A DNA stretch of 64,000 bases from Eucommia ulmoides (lineage: Eukaryota; Streptophyta; Magnoliopsida; Garryales; Eucommiaceae), in assembly GCA_016647705.1 (NCBI GenBank), contig CM028326.1, positions 23,141,901 to 23,205,900 of the forward strand, written 5' to 3'. Positions 1 through 11,520 of the stretch are shown here, piece by piece. Within the stretch, counting starts at the first letter, position 1, and every line of letters starts with the position of its first letter. Made by a program: the position numbers and the translations under genes. A model generated the notes under the pieces. That model was not told the DNA's origin, did not search any database, and saw nothing but the letters and a program-made list of their open reading frames with translations.

Positions 1-1314
1 TAATTTGGAATAATCTCACCAAGATTCCACATAAAGAATAATGATTAGAATAACAATGACACTTCAAATCGGTAGTGGTAATAATACACAGTAAATGTTT
101 CTCAAGAACAAATCTCAAGAAAAATCTCACAATGCACTCAGTATAATTCCTCTTAGAAAGCACGAGAGCTGAATAACTTAGAATGATTGGGATTATCTTG
201 ATTAATTAAAACTTAAAAAACACAGGTTTACTTATAAGGGAATAAAACAAGTCTTCCAACGGCTAGTTCTCATAAATCATGACATTTAATTACACCAATA
301 GACCCTCTATATCATAATGATTCATTCCTAGTATAATTCACTTAAAATATCTCTTAAAATATTCAATTAAGTCCCTCAAACTTTTACTCAAACTCAATTA
401 GATAAGATAGAAAGAATTACATGTACCAAATTGAGAAATATAAAAAATACTTGAACCATATCTATAGGGATATTTAAATATTAATTAAATAACTCAAAAT
501 ATATCAGATCCCTATGATATCTCACATATCTTAACCATAAACGGTTAGTAACGGCTACTGTTTGATCAGAATCCTCGAAATCCTCTAAACCTAAAACAGA
601 CTGATCAGTCGATCGACTAAGACCCGTCTGTTGACTGCCCGATTCAGGATGTAGCCAAGCCAAAAATCATTTGCCCATCGGTCGACCGCCTATACTTCAT
701 CTATTGACTGGACGATTCAGAGAGTTACATAAGTCGACTCACCTGTCGATCGGAAAATTCAAAAACTTCCTCTTTTGGCTATAGGTCGACTTACCAGTCG
801 ACCTAACGATCCAACAACTTTTCCTTTTAAGCATCTGTTAACCGACCAGTCGACTGCTCAAACTGGAACATCTCTCATTAATCCGATTGTAATTCATTTT
901 CTTCGACGTTTTCGCCCCTTTAACCGATTTCTTTTCTCGGTTAACTCCACTAAAATCTTAAATTCAGTTTTAATCAATTATTTTTATTTCTTTTTTAATT
1001 ACACATAGGATCAAATAATTTAACTAATTAGGATCCTATAAAAATATACGTAATTTTGAAAAATATTTTATGTCGTGTGTGATCCTAACTTGGATACATT
1101 AAGAGTTAAAATATAACCTGAGTTGTTTTCTCTAGATTCTTTAATTTATTCAAACTCTTAATCTTCTATCATATTTTTCATCATCTTTAGCATTATCACA
1201 ATATCTTCATGATCATTTTCATTACTACAACTAATAAACTGAAACACTCAATAAAATCGTTAGTTCCACAAAAATATCAACATTTAATTGTTCATCAAAA
1301 TCTTAGGATCAACA
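1..1314 (-). repeat. 3' LTR of the Sirevirus-like element (window-truncated)
   Basis: On the minus strand the LTR starts TGTTGATCC directly after a purine-rich tract, so its inner edge is at 1314. The outer edge lies beyond the window. It holds five GTCGAC palindromes between 681 and 854. No open reading frame in it looks like a gene. Confidence 0.75.
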
Positions 1315-1570
1315 ATCTCTCCCTTTTTTTATAATCACAATTAATTTTGATGTTTTCTTCAAAACAAAAATGTAACCATACTCCCCCTAAATCTGATGAC
1401 ATATTCTTTAACTCATTAAAGCAAAGTAATGAAGATAATCATAAAATTTTCAACAAAGAACAAATTTTAATATATAATAAACTCCCCCTTAAGATATTCA
1501 ATAAAATAATTCAAGGCCCCTCTTAAGATATTCATTAAAATATCAACTAATTCTCCCCCTTTGTCATCTA
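1315..1570 (-). other. Multiple polypurine tracts ahead of the 3' LTR
   Basis: On the minus strand, purine runs ending in GGGGGAG or similar occur near 1555, 1483 and 1382, and one abuts the LTR at 1315-1325. One reads GATGACAAAGGGGGAGAA. A series of such tracts in place of a single one is a described Sirevirus trait. They prime second-strand DNA synthesis. Confidence 0.65.
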
Positions 1571-1604
1571 AAAAAAAAGGAGAAAGGGGAACTACAAAGA
1601 AATA

Positions 1605-1900
1605 CTACTCTAGGCATACATTGTTATGCCTAGTCATACCCAAATCGTGAATGATTTTCACAAACTGATCTTCCGCTAATGGTTTGATAAAAATATCAGC
1701 TAGTTGGTCAGAGGTATAAATATATTCAATAACAATGTCCATTTTCTGAATATGATCACGAATAAGGTGATGTCTAATCTCTATATGCTTAGTTCGTGAG
1801 TATTGTGTAGGATTCTTACTGAGACAAATAGCATTTTTATTATCACAATAAAGAGAGACCTTCTCCATATAGATTCCAAAACCATTTAACTGTTACTTAA
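1605..1900 (-). pseudogene. Copia RNase H, C-terminal part
   Basis: The minus strand encodes the usual Copia RNase H ending: a CDNKNAICLSKNP segment, then RTKHIEIRHHLIRDH, then DQLADIFIKPL. In intact relatives this domain removes the RNA strand from RNA:DNA hybrids during reverse transcription. It follows the RT domain directly and lies just inside the polypurine zone, as expected. Part of a broken polyprotein. Confidence 0.85.
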
Positions 1901-3010
1901 TATATAAAAGTTGAGCACAACAGCTACCAACTACCATATACTTAGCCTCAATGGTGGATACGGCTATCGAATTATGTTTCTTGCTTGACCAAAACACAAA
2001 AGCATGTCCTAACAAATGACATGACCCACTTATGTTTTTTCGCTTAACTTTGCAACTGGCAAAATCAGTGTCAGAGTAACTTATTGATTTAAAATTACTT
2101 CCCCTAGGATACCATAATCCTAGGTCAATCGTCCCCTTTAAATATAGAAAAATTCGCTTAACTACATTCAAGCGCGATTTTTTAGGACAAGACTGAAATC
2201 TAGCACATAAACAAACACTATACATGATATTAGGTCTACTAGTAGTTAAGTATAACAGGATATCAATCATACCTCGATACATTTTTTCATTAACACTGTT
2301 ACCCGTATCATCTTTGTCTATCTTTGTAGTTGTTGCCATGGGAGTTTTGTATTCCTTAACACCATCCAAGCCATATTTCTTTAACAACTCCTTAGTGTAT
2401 TTAGCTTGGTTTATGAATATCCCTTCTTTGGTTTGCTTAATTTGTACCCCAAGAAAAAAATTTAGCTCTCCCATTATGCTCATTTCAAATTTGATGTGTA
2501 TTATCTTAGCAAACTCTTGGCAAAGATCCTCATTAGTAGATCCAAAAATAATGTCATCAACATAAACTTGTACTAATAGGATATTAGAGTCAGTTTTCTT
2601 AACAAATAATGTTATATCACAAATACCCTTTTGAAAACCTTTTTCGATCAAATATCGGCTAAGTCTCTCATACCATACTCTAGGAGCTTGTTTGAGTCCA
2701 AACAAAGCCTTCCGAAGTTTAAATGCATGATCGAAAAATTTATCACTTTCAAATCCTGGGGGTTGTTTCACATAAACTTCTTCCGTTAGAAAGTCATTTA
2801 GAAATGCAATCTTAACATCTATTTGATATAGCTTAAACTTATGTGAGCATTCAAAAGCGAGTAGCATTCTAATAGCTTCTAATCTAGCCACAAGAGCATA
2901 GATTTCATCATAATCAATTCATTCCTCTTGATTATAGCCATGTGCTACTAATCTTACTTTGTTTCTAATTACCATACCAAACTCATCCTTTTTATTTCGA
3001 AAAACCCATT
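1893..3010 (-). pseudogene. Copia reverse transcriptase (RVT_2) with start of RNase H
   Basis: The minus-strand frame shows the Copia RT signature in order: a YQIDVKIAFLN segment, ALFGLKQAPRVWYERL, and the catalytic YVDDIIFGS block, followed by FEMSIMGELNFFLGVQIKQ and the RNase H start. Spacing matches plant Copia elements. The domain copies element RNA into DNA inside virus-like particles. The longest open stretch is 1893-2891. Similarity continues some way upstream of that. The polyprotein is broken elsewhere, so this is a fossil. Confidence 0.9.
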
Positions 3011-3289
3011 TAGTACCAATAACAAGACGAAAATCCGATATCAGAACAAGACACCATACTTTGTTCTGCTCAAATTGAACTAACTCATCTTGCATTACAG
3101 AAATCCAAGATTCATCAATTAATGCCTCGTTTACATTTTTAGGCTTAATTTGAGATAATAAAGAAAAATTAATTATATTTCTAATAGAGGAATGAGTACT
3201 TACACCTGTTTCGAAATTGCCAATAATTTCTTTTACTGAATGTCCCGGTGCTGTCTCTATAACGTCGAATCCTCTTCCTTAGCCTCCTC

Positions 3290-4120
3290 TTATTTTTTAG
3301 ACTCATTAGCCGCATTTTCACCTTGGTTTTGGTTATTTGAAATACCTGCATCATCATCATCATCCAAAATCTTTCTCGACAAAAATGGGTCAGTTTCCTC
3401 AAATACAATATGCATAGATTCTTGTACTACTAACGTATGTTTATTGTAAACTCTATAAACTTTACTGTTACTAGCATATCCAAGGAAAATCTCATAATCA
3501 GATTTAGCATCAAATTTACCTAGATTATCCTTGTCATTCAAAATGAAGCATTTACACCCAAATACTTTAAAATAGCAAATGTTAAGAGTCTTACCATTCT
3601 AGATTTCATATGAGGTTTTCTTAAACCCTCTACGAATCGATACCCGATTCACCACATGGCAAGTTGTACTTACTGCTTTAGCCCAAAAGTAGGTTGGTAA
3701 GTAATTTTCATTAAGTATTGTTCTGGCCATTTCTTGAAGTGTCATGTTCTTCCTTTCCACTACACCATTTTGTTGTGGTGATCTTGGTGTAGAGAAGTTA
3801 TGAGTATAATCATGCTTATCACAGTAACTAATAACATCATCATTCTTAAACTCTCTTCCTCCGTCACTACGAATATTAATAATAGAACATTATTTCTCAT
3901 TTTGAACATATTTACAAAATTTAGCAAATATAGAAGCAACTTCACTTTTCTTAGCAAAGAAAAATACTAAGGTAAGTCTAGAATAATCATCAACTATTAC
4001 GAAGGCATAAAACTTACGACCAAGACTAGCAACCGAATTTGGTCTAAATAAATCAAGATGCAACAATTCAAGTCATCTAGACGTGGACATATGCATAATT
4101 TTCTAAAATGATGATTTAGA
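3290..4120 (-). pseudogene. Copia integrase region
   Basis: This lies between the pre-integrase zinc-binding segment and the RT. Its right part resembles the integrase core. The part near 3290-3541 reads like the integrase C-terminal region (FDAKSDYEIFLGYASNSKVYRVYN). In intact elements it inserts the cDNA into the host chromosome. Heavily decayed. Confidence 0.75.
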
Positions 4121-4700
4121 CTACTTGCCTAATTGACATACATCACATACTTTATCTTTCACAAATTGCAAATTAGGTAGGCCACATACGAGACTCTTTT
4201 TAGATAATTTAGAAATTAGATCCATACTAGCATGCCCAAGTCTCCTATGCCATAACCAGCTATTTTCAGATAAAGCATTCAAATAGGATAAATTTTGATA
4301 AGTTAAATCATCAAATGAGCAGGTATAAACATTTTCAAAACGTAATGCAACTAAAAAGATACTATTAACATGACTATTCTTAATGATGCATTTATCATGA
4401 TCAAATATTACATTATAGCCCTTGTCACATAGTTGACTAATATTAAGTAAGTTATGTTTGAGTTCATCAACTAGTAACACATATTTAATAATAGTAGTAC
4501 CATTACCGATATTACTTATACCGATAATTTTACCCTTTGCGTTGTCTCCAAAAGTCACAAGAACTCCATCCTTAAGTGTCAAATATGTGAATTTTGATTT
4601 TTCTCCCGTCATGTATCGAGAACAACCGCTGTCTAGAAACTATTTGTCATTGCTTATCGATACTTTTAAAATAACCTGCAAGGAGCACCTCAAATAGTTC
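4121..4700 (-). pseudogene. Copia protease tail and pre-integrase zinc segment
   Basis: The minus strand shows GAG-pre-integrase features: VLLVDELKHNLLNISQLCDKG, then SWLWHRRLGHASMDLISKL and a closing CDVCQLGK, whose His and Cys residues fit the HHCC zinc-binding part of integrase. The upstream TLKDGVLVTFGDN stretch fits the region after the aspartic protease. Part of the broken Sirevirus-like polyprotein. Confidence 0.8.
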
Positions 4701-5078
4701 CTAAGTGGTACCCAATCTACGTGGGTCTGATCTTATTAGTCGGGACAATTTTAGTTCCTTTTGGAACCCAAACTTGTTTACAGTTAGATATTTTAGCAAA
4801 ACATTTATGAATTGTATGTCCCACAACATTACATTTAAAACATCTAACAAGATCCTCGGTTTCATAAAAGAATTTTTGAAAACGTTTTGATTTAAGATTT
4901 TTCTGAAATCCAATATCACTTTATCAAAAATATCACGTAAACTTCCTAAAAGAATTTTCAAGTTATTCTCTCCACCGGTGAATTTGAGAATAATTGAATG
5001 TAAATCTGATATCTTGGATTTCAATTCATTGTTTTCAGATTCGTAGTCTATTACTTGTTTGGTTAATGTATAGGGCAT
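4701..5078 (-). pseudogene. Gag-protease linker of the Sirevirus-like element
   Basis: Minus-strand open stretch between the zinc knuckle and the protease/pre-integrase segment. It contains a possible coiled-coil start (ESENNELKSKISDL) followed by sequence I cannot assign. By position it belongs to the gag-protease part of the polyprotein. Confidence 0.5.
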
Positions 5079-5259
5079 TTATTTTAGAACATTGGTTTTT
5101 ATAATCATGCAAAAGTTTTTGATAAACATAAAATAATTCATCAAAATCTAAAGGACAAAAACTTGAACATTTTGTTACCTCACCACCAGTGGCCATCAAT
5201 GAAAATATAGACATTTCTTCACTTTCTGATTTTTTGGAGCTACTTGATTTAGTATCATC

Positions 5260-6200
5260 CTAAGTAACCTTCATGGACTTATTCTTGTTCTTCTTTCCTT
5301 TCTTCTTCTCTTTCTTATTTTTCTCATTTTCTTTATCCTTCTTTGGTTCGAAATAATCAGTTTGAAAGTGATCGATCTTATGACAGTTGTAGTATTCCAC
5401 ATTGTTCATGTTGAAGTTTCTTCTCCCGTAGAATGTACGCTGAGTCATTTTTCTAAAATTCTTTGTGAGAAGTGCCACGTCTTTCTCTTACTCACTATAA
5501 AGACTTTCATTATCACTGTTATCCTCTTCTTCAATTTTCTAAGCCTTTAGCGCCAACGATTTTCTCTTGCTATTTTCTGTGTCATCCTCATCAAGTTGCC
5601 TATGAGATCATCAATTTCATATTTGCCAAGATCCTTAGCTTTCTCAATTGCAGTCACCTTCGACTCCCATACTTTTGTCAAAGATTTTAGGACCTTTCGA
5701 ACTCTATCCTCCTTGGAGTATGGCTTTCCAAGTTGACTCAAGTGATTGTAAATGTTGTTGAAACGAATATACATCTCTTGAATCGATTCAATTTCTTCCA
5801 TTCTGAACAATTCAAATTTCCTCATAAGAGCATTGATTTTCAATTGTTTCACTTGACTTGTCCCTTCGTGGGTAACTTATAGCTTGTCTCATATCTCATT
5901 TGCTGATTTACAACTTGAAACTCTTGAGTATTCATTAACATCCAAAGAATAAAATGAAATATTAATAGCTTAAGAGTTCATAGAAAGTTTCTGCTTATCA
6001 GAAGCAGTCAGTTGCTCTTTCTTCTTCTCGACTCCGTTTTCTATTGGAATAAACATACCATCCTCGATTGTTAACCACACATCATAATTTGTGTCCTGAA
6101 GGAAGGCTACCATTCTGTTTTTCTAAAATGAATAATTTTCACCTGTAAACAATGGTGGTCGGTGCATAGACTGCCTCTCCTATCATTCATACTGCTTATG
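5260..6200 (-). pseudogene. Copia gag with zinc knuckle
   Basis: The N-terminal end (right side) has the usual plant Copia gag start, with RPPLF and GENY motifs. It is followed by a UBN2-type capsid stretch around 5547-5852 (MYIRFNNIYNHLSQLGKPY) and, further left, a degraded CCHC knuckle (YYNCHKIDHFQTDYF) beside a very Lys-rich tail. Gag builds the particle that packages element RNA. Broken. Confidence 0.8.
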
Positions 6201-6254
6201 GTTCTCATATGCATCTTACTTATAACGATTAGATTTCTACTTCACGTATTTCTA

Positions 6255-6266
6255 CTTCTGATACAA
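6255..6266 (-). other. Decayed initiator-Met tRNA primer-binding site
   Basis: On the minus strand these bases match 9 of 12 positions of the common Copia primer site TGGTATCAGAGC. The position, just outside the start of gag, supports it. In intact elements tRNA-iMet pairs here to start reverse transcription. Confidence 0.5.
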
Positions 6267-6289
6267 ATTTATTTATAAAAAACACTTGA

Positions 6290-6982
6290 AATCTCTTGTT
6301 TGTTGGGCAAATCTATGGATTGAAACTTGAAGTAATATTTTGTAATAGTGGTTGTCGTGTGAAAGATCCTCAGATAGGAAAAACTAGTTGGACTGGTCAT
6401 AAAATTGGACGTCGATTTGAGCCCAGTAGTTTGTACTTTCCACTTCAATCCCTACCACCACCACCCCATATCCAATCATAAAGTTGTACAACCTCCCCAT
6501 CATCATCATCATCATCATCATCATTATCTCCATTTTCGTTTCTACCACAACCATCACACCCATCATCCTCCGTATCAAAACCACCACCACCACTACTACT
6601 ATAATCATCATCACCACTTGATTCATCTTCTCTCAGCCTTTTCCACCAATGACTTAGTCTCTCATACACCTTTTGATATAATCCATTGTGATGTTTGGAG
6701 ATCTTCACCTTACCTCATCTATTTAGAATTTGCTGTCATGATTCAAACTCAATTTTTTCACAATATTAAAATCTTTAGATCTAAAAATGCCATGGAATAC
6801 AAGGATTAGTCTTTCATGGGCACACTTCGAAAACATAGAAAACTTCTCCATAGATCTTGACCTGACACTTCTGTCCAAAATAGTCGAGTTGAACGTAAAT
6901 ATCAACATATCCTAAATAATGTCTGTGCACTACTCATTCCAAGCTCTTGTCTAGAGCACTTCTCAGGAAAAACTGCTCTCAC
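6290..6982 (+). mobile_element. Plus-strand Copia, left fragment (pre-integrase and integrase)
   Basis: The plus strand encodes recognisable Copia pieces: a pre-integrase segment (EVIFCNSGCRVKDPQIGK, then GHKIGRRFEPSSL near 6330-6450), an integrase piece with PFDIIHCDVW near 6670, and FRSKNAMEY near 6770, followed by integrase-like sequence up to about 6980. The right-hand part of the same kind of element resumes at 16217, so I read the two as one element split by later insertions. CAC/CAT simple repeats fill 6455-6625 inside it. The 5' LTR and gag are missing, cut off where the Sirevirus-like element begins. Old and broken many times. Confidence 0.8.
6455..6625. repeat. (CAC)n/(CAT)n simple-repeat tract
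   Basis: An interrupted trinucleotide tract, including eight CAT units near 6500-6524, within the Copia fragment. It makes the His-rich and Asp-rich reading frames seen on the two strands, which are not genes. Confidence 0.85.
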
Positions 6983-9059
6983 TGTCAATGTCACACTTCT
7001 TTCTGGGCCCCCATCGCCCAAGGCTGAGTGTGACGTCGATTTGACGTTACCTGACCGACTAACAAATATATAATTGTACATATATATACACACTCCGATA
7101 TACTTTTTTTTTTCTTTCTAAAAATATAATTACTCACTTCAAAATTCGGGAAATACACATGTCCCAAATATTCACAACAAAATCAAAAAAAGAAAATTGA
7201 ACCTTTCACGGTTCACACCTATCCAGTTAACCTTCCGAAATGACTCCACCTCCTGACTCTACCTAGTGCCAGTAGTGGATCTATCTCTATCTACGGCACC
7301 TGAAACCAAATATTTTATCGGTGTACGGTCTTCATAATAAAAATGATTTATGGATCAAGTATAATTATCAAATACCACTTTTCAAAATATAATATAATAT
7401 AAGTGCATACCATGCCGGAATAAAATTCCACTGTCATTGTTGCAATAAGATTATGTATTTAAATCAACTAATCCAAACATTTCAATATATAGCAAAATAC
7501 CGCACTCATATTTTCCTACTGGCCATAGGATCGTTTCACCTCACGATTGGGAGTTATAATGGTACCGTAACCTGTACGATTATGCCATCTAAGGTGGCTA
7601 TCAGTGTTAGGGCCATTTAATATCCCCAATGGTAGGGGCAACCACCTGCAGAATTTGCACTCCTGACAGGTCAACATATATCCACTCTGCAGGACTTACT
7701 TGACAGGTAACAACAAATATCCATCCTGCAGAACTTGCCTAATAGGTAACAACATATATCCACCATGCGGGACTTGCTTGACAGGTAACAACATATCCAC
7801 ACTGCAGGACTTGCCTAACAGTTAACAACATATCCACATCTCGCTGGACATGTCCTTCCGACGAGAAGACAACTATGACATAGTCGGATAAAAAAACAAA
7901 CAATTTACATGTAAAAATTTACTTGATCCACATAACGTTATAAGATAATCCATTTTAACAAACCTTTTTTTTTCCACATTTTAGTACGAAAATATAATTT
8001 GACAATTTACATAGAAGACATTACACTCGCCTCAATTTTTGCGCTACAAAAATACTGTCGCCGAAATACTACGCGGGCAGCGTCACCTGTGAATCTAACA
8101 ACCAAAATGCCTAAACTAATAATTTATTTAAAATAAATCTACAATGAAATGCGTGACCCTAAAATGCAAACTTTCCCATTCCCCAAATTTTTGATTATAC
8201 AAAATTATTATACGTCCAATTTTTTAAGTTAATATTAACTGTACGGAAATTATTAGAATAACGACTATAAAATTCTTCCTATTAATAATGTAATAAACAG
8301 AAAAATGTTAATTGACTGTCAACAATTTCATTAGTCAACGGAATACTAAAATTTATTATTTTAGTAAAATTTACAATTTTTATTTTAAATTGCATTCTTC
8401 AAAAATTAGATTTGCCTATACCTACTATATTTCTCGAACCCACATATATATTTGACATATAAATATACATATATACTTGTCCATATAGTCAGCCTTATAA
8501 ATTAAACGTGATATATATTCTATTTTAGCAATATATATATATATAAGGGTACATACTTGAAAGTGCCGAAATTCTGCTTTGGCTTCTTCAAATTTTTTCC
8601 CCCTTACAGTAGAGAACACACACACTATATATATATGATCACCGCCTTTACCATTTTTAACTATGTTTTTTTTTGTGTGGTGTTTGATCATGCACGTGTA
8701 ATGCTTAAACATTACCAATTTTTTTTTTTTTTTTGGATGATCTTATCACAAAAGAAATAATATTATAATTATTTATTAATAATTTATAAATATTACATAA
8801 ATAACCCTAGAAGAATATTATATATATTTATTAAATTCCGAAAACTCGTAAAAGAAATTTTTAAAGTGCAAATTCACTACCAATTTTTTTTAAAAGTTAA
8901 AGTTAATATTAACATATTAACCCCTATAATTTTTTTTTAAAGTAGATATTAATTAGAGCAATGCACCCCAATATTTTTTAAATGTTCTAAAATGCAACTA
9001 AAGATTATGTACATGCAAAAGTTACAGTCAACTATTAGGTCCCTTCACCATATTATGGA
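6983..9059. mobile_element. Unclassified LTR-like insert between Copia and the Gypsy element
   Basis: Copia similarity stops near 6982 and the sequence changes to an LTR-like start (TGTCACACTTC at 6989). An 8-bp inverted repeat, GTCACACT at 6990-6997 and AGTGTGAC at 7027-7034, lies just inside. From about 7246 to 8035 it matches two blocks at 62.39-63.54 kb. From 8100 to 9059 it is AT-rich with no coding signal I can see. It sits where most of the 5' LTR of the following Gypsy element should be. By comparison with the right end of the window it may be part of a Gypsy LTR or untranslated region. The family is not settled. Confidence 0.45.
7246..8035. repeat. Dispersed repeat block A (shared with 62.4-63.5 kb)
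   Basis: Shares the phrases TTTTATCGGTGTACGGTC, ACCTAAGGTGGCTATCA and GGGCCATTTAATATCCCCAA, in the same order and orientation, with the block at 62386-63050. It contains about five units of a 40-bp tandem repeat at 7640-7850 built around TGCAGGACTTGC and GACAGGTAACAACATAT. No protein is encoded. Confidence 0.75.
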
Positions 9060-9263
9060 TTCAATTTTTACTTAGGCCTTTTAATTTTTTTTAAAAAAAA
9101 ATCGGTGACCTAGCACACCATTTAAACCTAATGCTAGGTGACGACTCCTTATTTTAAAATGGGCTAAGTACGTTTTTTTTAGAAAACCAGTGCTTTAGAA
9201 ACCATTTTCCTTTTACGGTTATTATTTCATATTATTTTCTTTTCAAAAAATCAGGGCGCATCA
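9060..9263 (+). repeat. Remnant of 5' LTR, Gypsy element 1
   Basis: About 200 bp match the last 200 bp of the 3' LTR (16010-16216), ending in the same GCGCATCA/GCACATCA terminus. The upstream 1.8 kb of the LTR is absent and foreign sequence lies in its place. Confidence 0.8.
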
Positions 9264-9281
9264 ACTGGAGACTCCACTAGG
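9264..9281 (+). other. Primer-binding site, Gypsy element 1
   Basis: ACTGGAGACTCCACTAGG follows the LTR end directly. The sister element has GCTGGCGACTCCGATGG at the same place. The TGGCGACTCC core resembles the tRNA-Arg-type primer site I recall for Ogre elements; this is from memory. Confidence 0.55.
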
Positions 9282-9700
9282 CTAGTTAGAGGGTCAAGCT
9301 TAATGTGTCTAAATAAGTTCAACTAATCCAAGTTCAAATGTTATATTTTATTTTGTTATCTTTTCTCTCCATTTTGTAAATAGATTGTGATGTGATGGAT
9401 CGATGATATCTTAGGGGGTCTTAAAAATCAAATGAGTTCAAAGTTTCCAATACTAATGAAATTAAGTAACGAATGAATTTCCATGAATATTATTTGTTTG
9501 ATCTGTTATCATCGGAATCGAGAACTTAAAACTTGAATGGGTTTTAAGGCTACCTAATAAATGGGATTTGAGAACTATAAATGAGATTTGTTTTAAAGAG
9601 CAATAGGACAAGAAAGGAAAATTGGTCCTAGAAAAGGGATTCTAGTTCCCCCCATCCGAAGTCCGGTCTTCACTCGCAGTCGGGCTCAGAATCATTCCAA

Positions 9701-11520
9701 GATGGCATTGGAAGGCAATCCTGAATCTCTCTGCATGACCTAGATAACTCGGATATAAGAAACTATTGACATGATAATGAAAAATATCAATGAACTAAGC
9801 TAACGACCTCAGGGGGTGCCTGTTCTCCCGTCTAGTAGAACTCCCATTATTGAATCGCCGAATGGAAACTCTCCGAGTTTCGAGATAGAAAACTCAGTGT
9901 CGAATTCACACCATATTGGCCCGAACTTCGCAGTGCCAGTTTACTATGGACCTATGATGGGCCTTTATTTCTTTGCCTATGGTGTGCCAGCATATCCCAA
10001 CCAAAGGCATGCAGGGCCTCACCCGAAAGTCTGGCCCCCTCTGCACCGTAGATCCTCATCCACCAGGAGAGGTTCATTACTCTACCCAAAGATTCAAATG
10101 CCAATCATCTGGCCCCGACCATCGAAATCGAGAATAAGGAAAGAAGAGAATGGATCTTCCCCAACTTGGGTTCTTAAAATGGAAAAAGTGAAAATAACCA
10201 TAAAAGAGTTGAAAAGATAAAAGCCTTCCAGAAAAGCGACATACAAGGAGTTATCAGCACCGCTATGGGTAGTGTATCCAAAAAACTTTGTTATCCTAGA
10301 GTTCATGAAATATGATGGTATTGGCCCCCTAGAATGGCATATCGGAATCTATAAAGAGGATTTGAGAGTCCATGCTCGGAAGGAAAACCTTTGCCTAAAG
10401 ATGTTCCGTCGATCGTTGAAGGGATCGACTTTTAGTTGGTACATGACTGTTGACCTGTTACAGATTAAAACCTTTGAGGACCTAGTAGAGGCTTTATGTG
10501 AGAAGTATGTGTACAACAAAGACACTGCACTGGATCATAATACCTTATACCAGATTCAGAAGGAAAATGATGAGAGCTTTCGTAGATACACTGCCCGTTG
10601 GACAGAGGAGGCTGCCAAAGTCATCCCTCAGCTGAATGAGAAGGCTCAGTTGGAGATATTCAAGTTGATTCAGATGTCGCCATTCTATCAGGGTCTTTGG
10701 AGCATAGTAGTGGCCTTCTTCAGTAATGAGATCAAGCAAGCCGAGGTAATAGAAGAAGGGATAAGAAGTGGAAATATCGAAAGGGCCACGCCCGATCCGA
10801 CAAAGAAGTCAGCTCCACCAAAGAAGAAAGAGAATGAGGTAGCCGTCGTCGTTTCCCCCCAGCAAATCCTTCACCAAAACAACCTCTAGGCTTCTCATCC
10901 TCAAAATTACCCAAACCAAAGCAACCAATACGGTAACCATCCTTCTCAAAATCTCCAAAACCAAAATTACCACCAGTACCCGTTATATTTCCAAAATCAT
11001 CCACTCTACTACCAATACTAGAATGCACATTTCCAAGTGTACCAAACACTCACTTACCATACATATTAGCCAAACCAAAACTCTTTACCTCAAATTCCTA
11101 ACCATACACCACAGCCATGAACCCAATACCACCCGGGCTATCCATCTCGAGCTACTAGGGTGAACTTTCGCAACGATGAAAATGAATTACTAGACCTTCC
11201 AGTCAAAATTATCGAGCTATACCAAAATTTCTTGAAGTAGGGGATGTTGATGCCTCTTCCATCCTACGAGCCTAAGCTAGGGAGTAAAGTGGCTACTTCA
11301 AATACTTTTTGTAAGTACTATTCGGGAACCAGGAGACATACTACTGAGCAGTACTTTGAATTAAAAGATAAGATCTGAGAGTTCATACGGATGGAGGCCC
11401 TCACGTTTCCCTACAAAACGATTTAGGCCACTAAGCCAAATTGCTAATTGAATTCGCTGCCTGAGCATGCACCTTCAGGGAGTCGTAAAGTCTATCTTTA
11501 CCAAAACGTTGGCGGAGATG
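9701..11520 (+). pseudogene. Gag of Gypsy element 1
   Basis: The clearest part, 10272-10889, is a retrotransposon gag domain: YPKNFVILEFMKYDG, GPLEWH, LCLKMFRRSLKGSTFSWYM, then a WTEEAAKVIPQLNEKAQ segment. This order (capsid helix, LKG.A..WY core, F..Y..RW..EA) is that of Ogre/Tat gag proteins. A Pro/Asn/Gln-rich tail follows, and near 11300 a stretch resembling the end of gag in the sister copy. The likely start, ATGGCATTGG at 9701, aligns with ATGACATTAG at 50374 in element 2. The gene is broken. Confidence 0.75.

Larger units (their letters stand above)
1..6266 (-). mobile_element. Copia LTR retrotransposon, Sirevirus-like, partial
   Basis: Minus-strand Ty1/Copia element. Read on the minus strand the parts run primer-binding site (right end), gag, protease/pre-integrase, integrase, reverse transcriptase, RNase H, several polypurine tracts, then the 3' LTR, which leaves the window at base 1. 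The order integrase before RT is diagnostic of Copia. Repeated polypurine tracts ahead of the 3' LTR and an LTR rich in palindromes are typical of the Sirevirus branch. I find no 5' LTR to the right of the primer site; plus-strand Copia sequence begins there instead. The copy is broken in many places and is a fossil. Its age cannot be judged because only one LTR is visible. Confidence 0.9.

Noticed and set aside
6405-6809. His-rich plus-strand frame and Asp-rich minus-strand frames
   Set aside because: Produced by CAT/CAC simple repeats inside a decayed Copia fragment.
7051-7055. CTGAC as the left partner of the CTGAC after 16216, a target duplication for Gypsy element 1
   Set aside because: The base following it is not an LTR start and the 5' LTR is missing, so the match may be chance.
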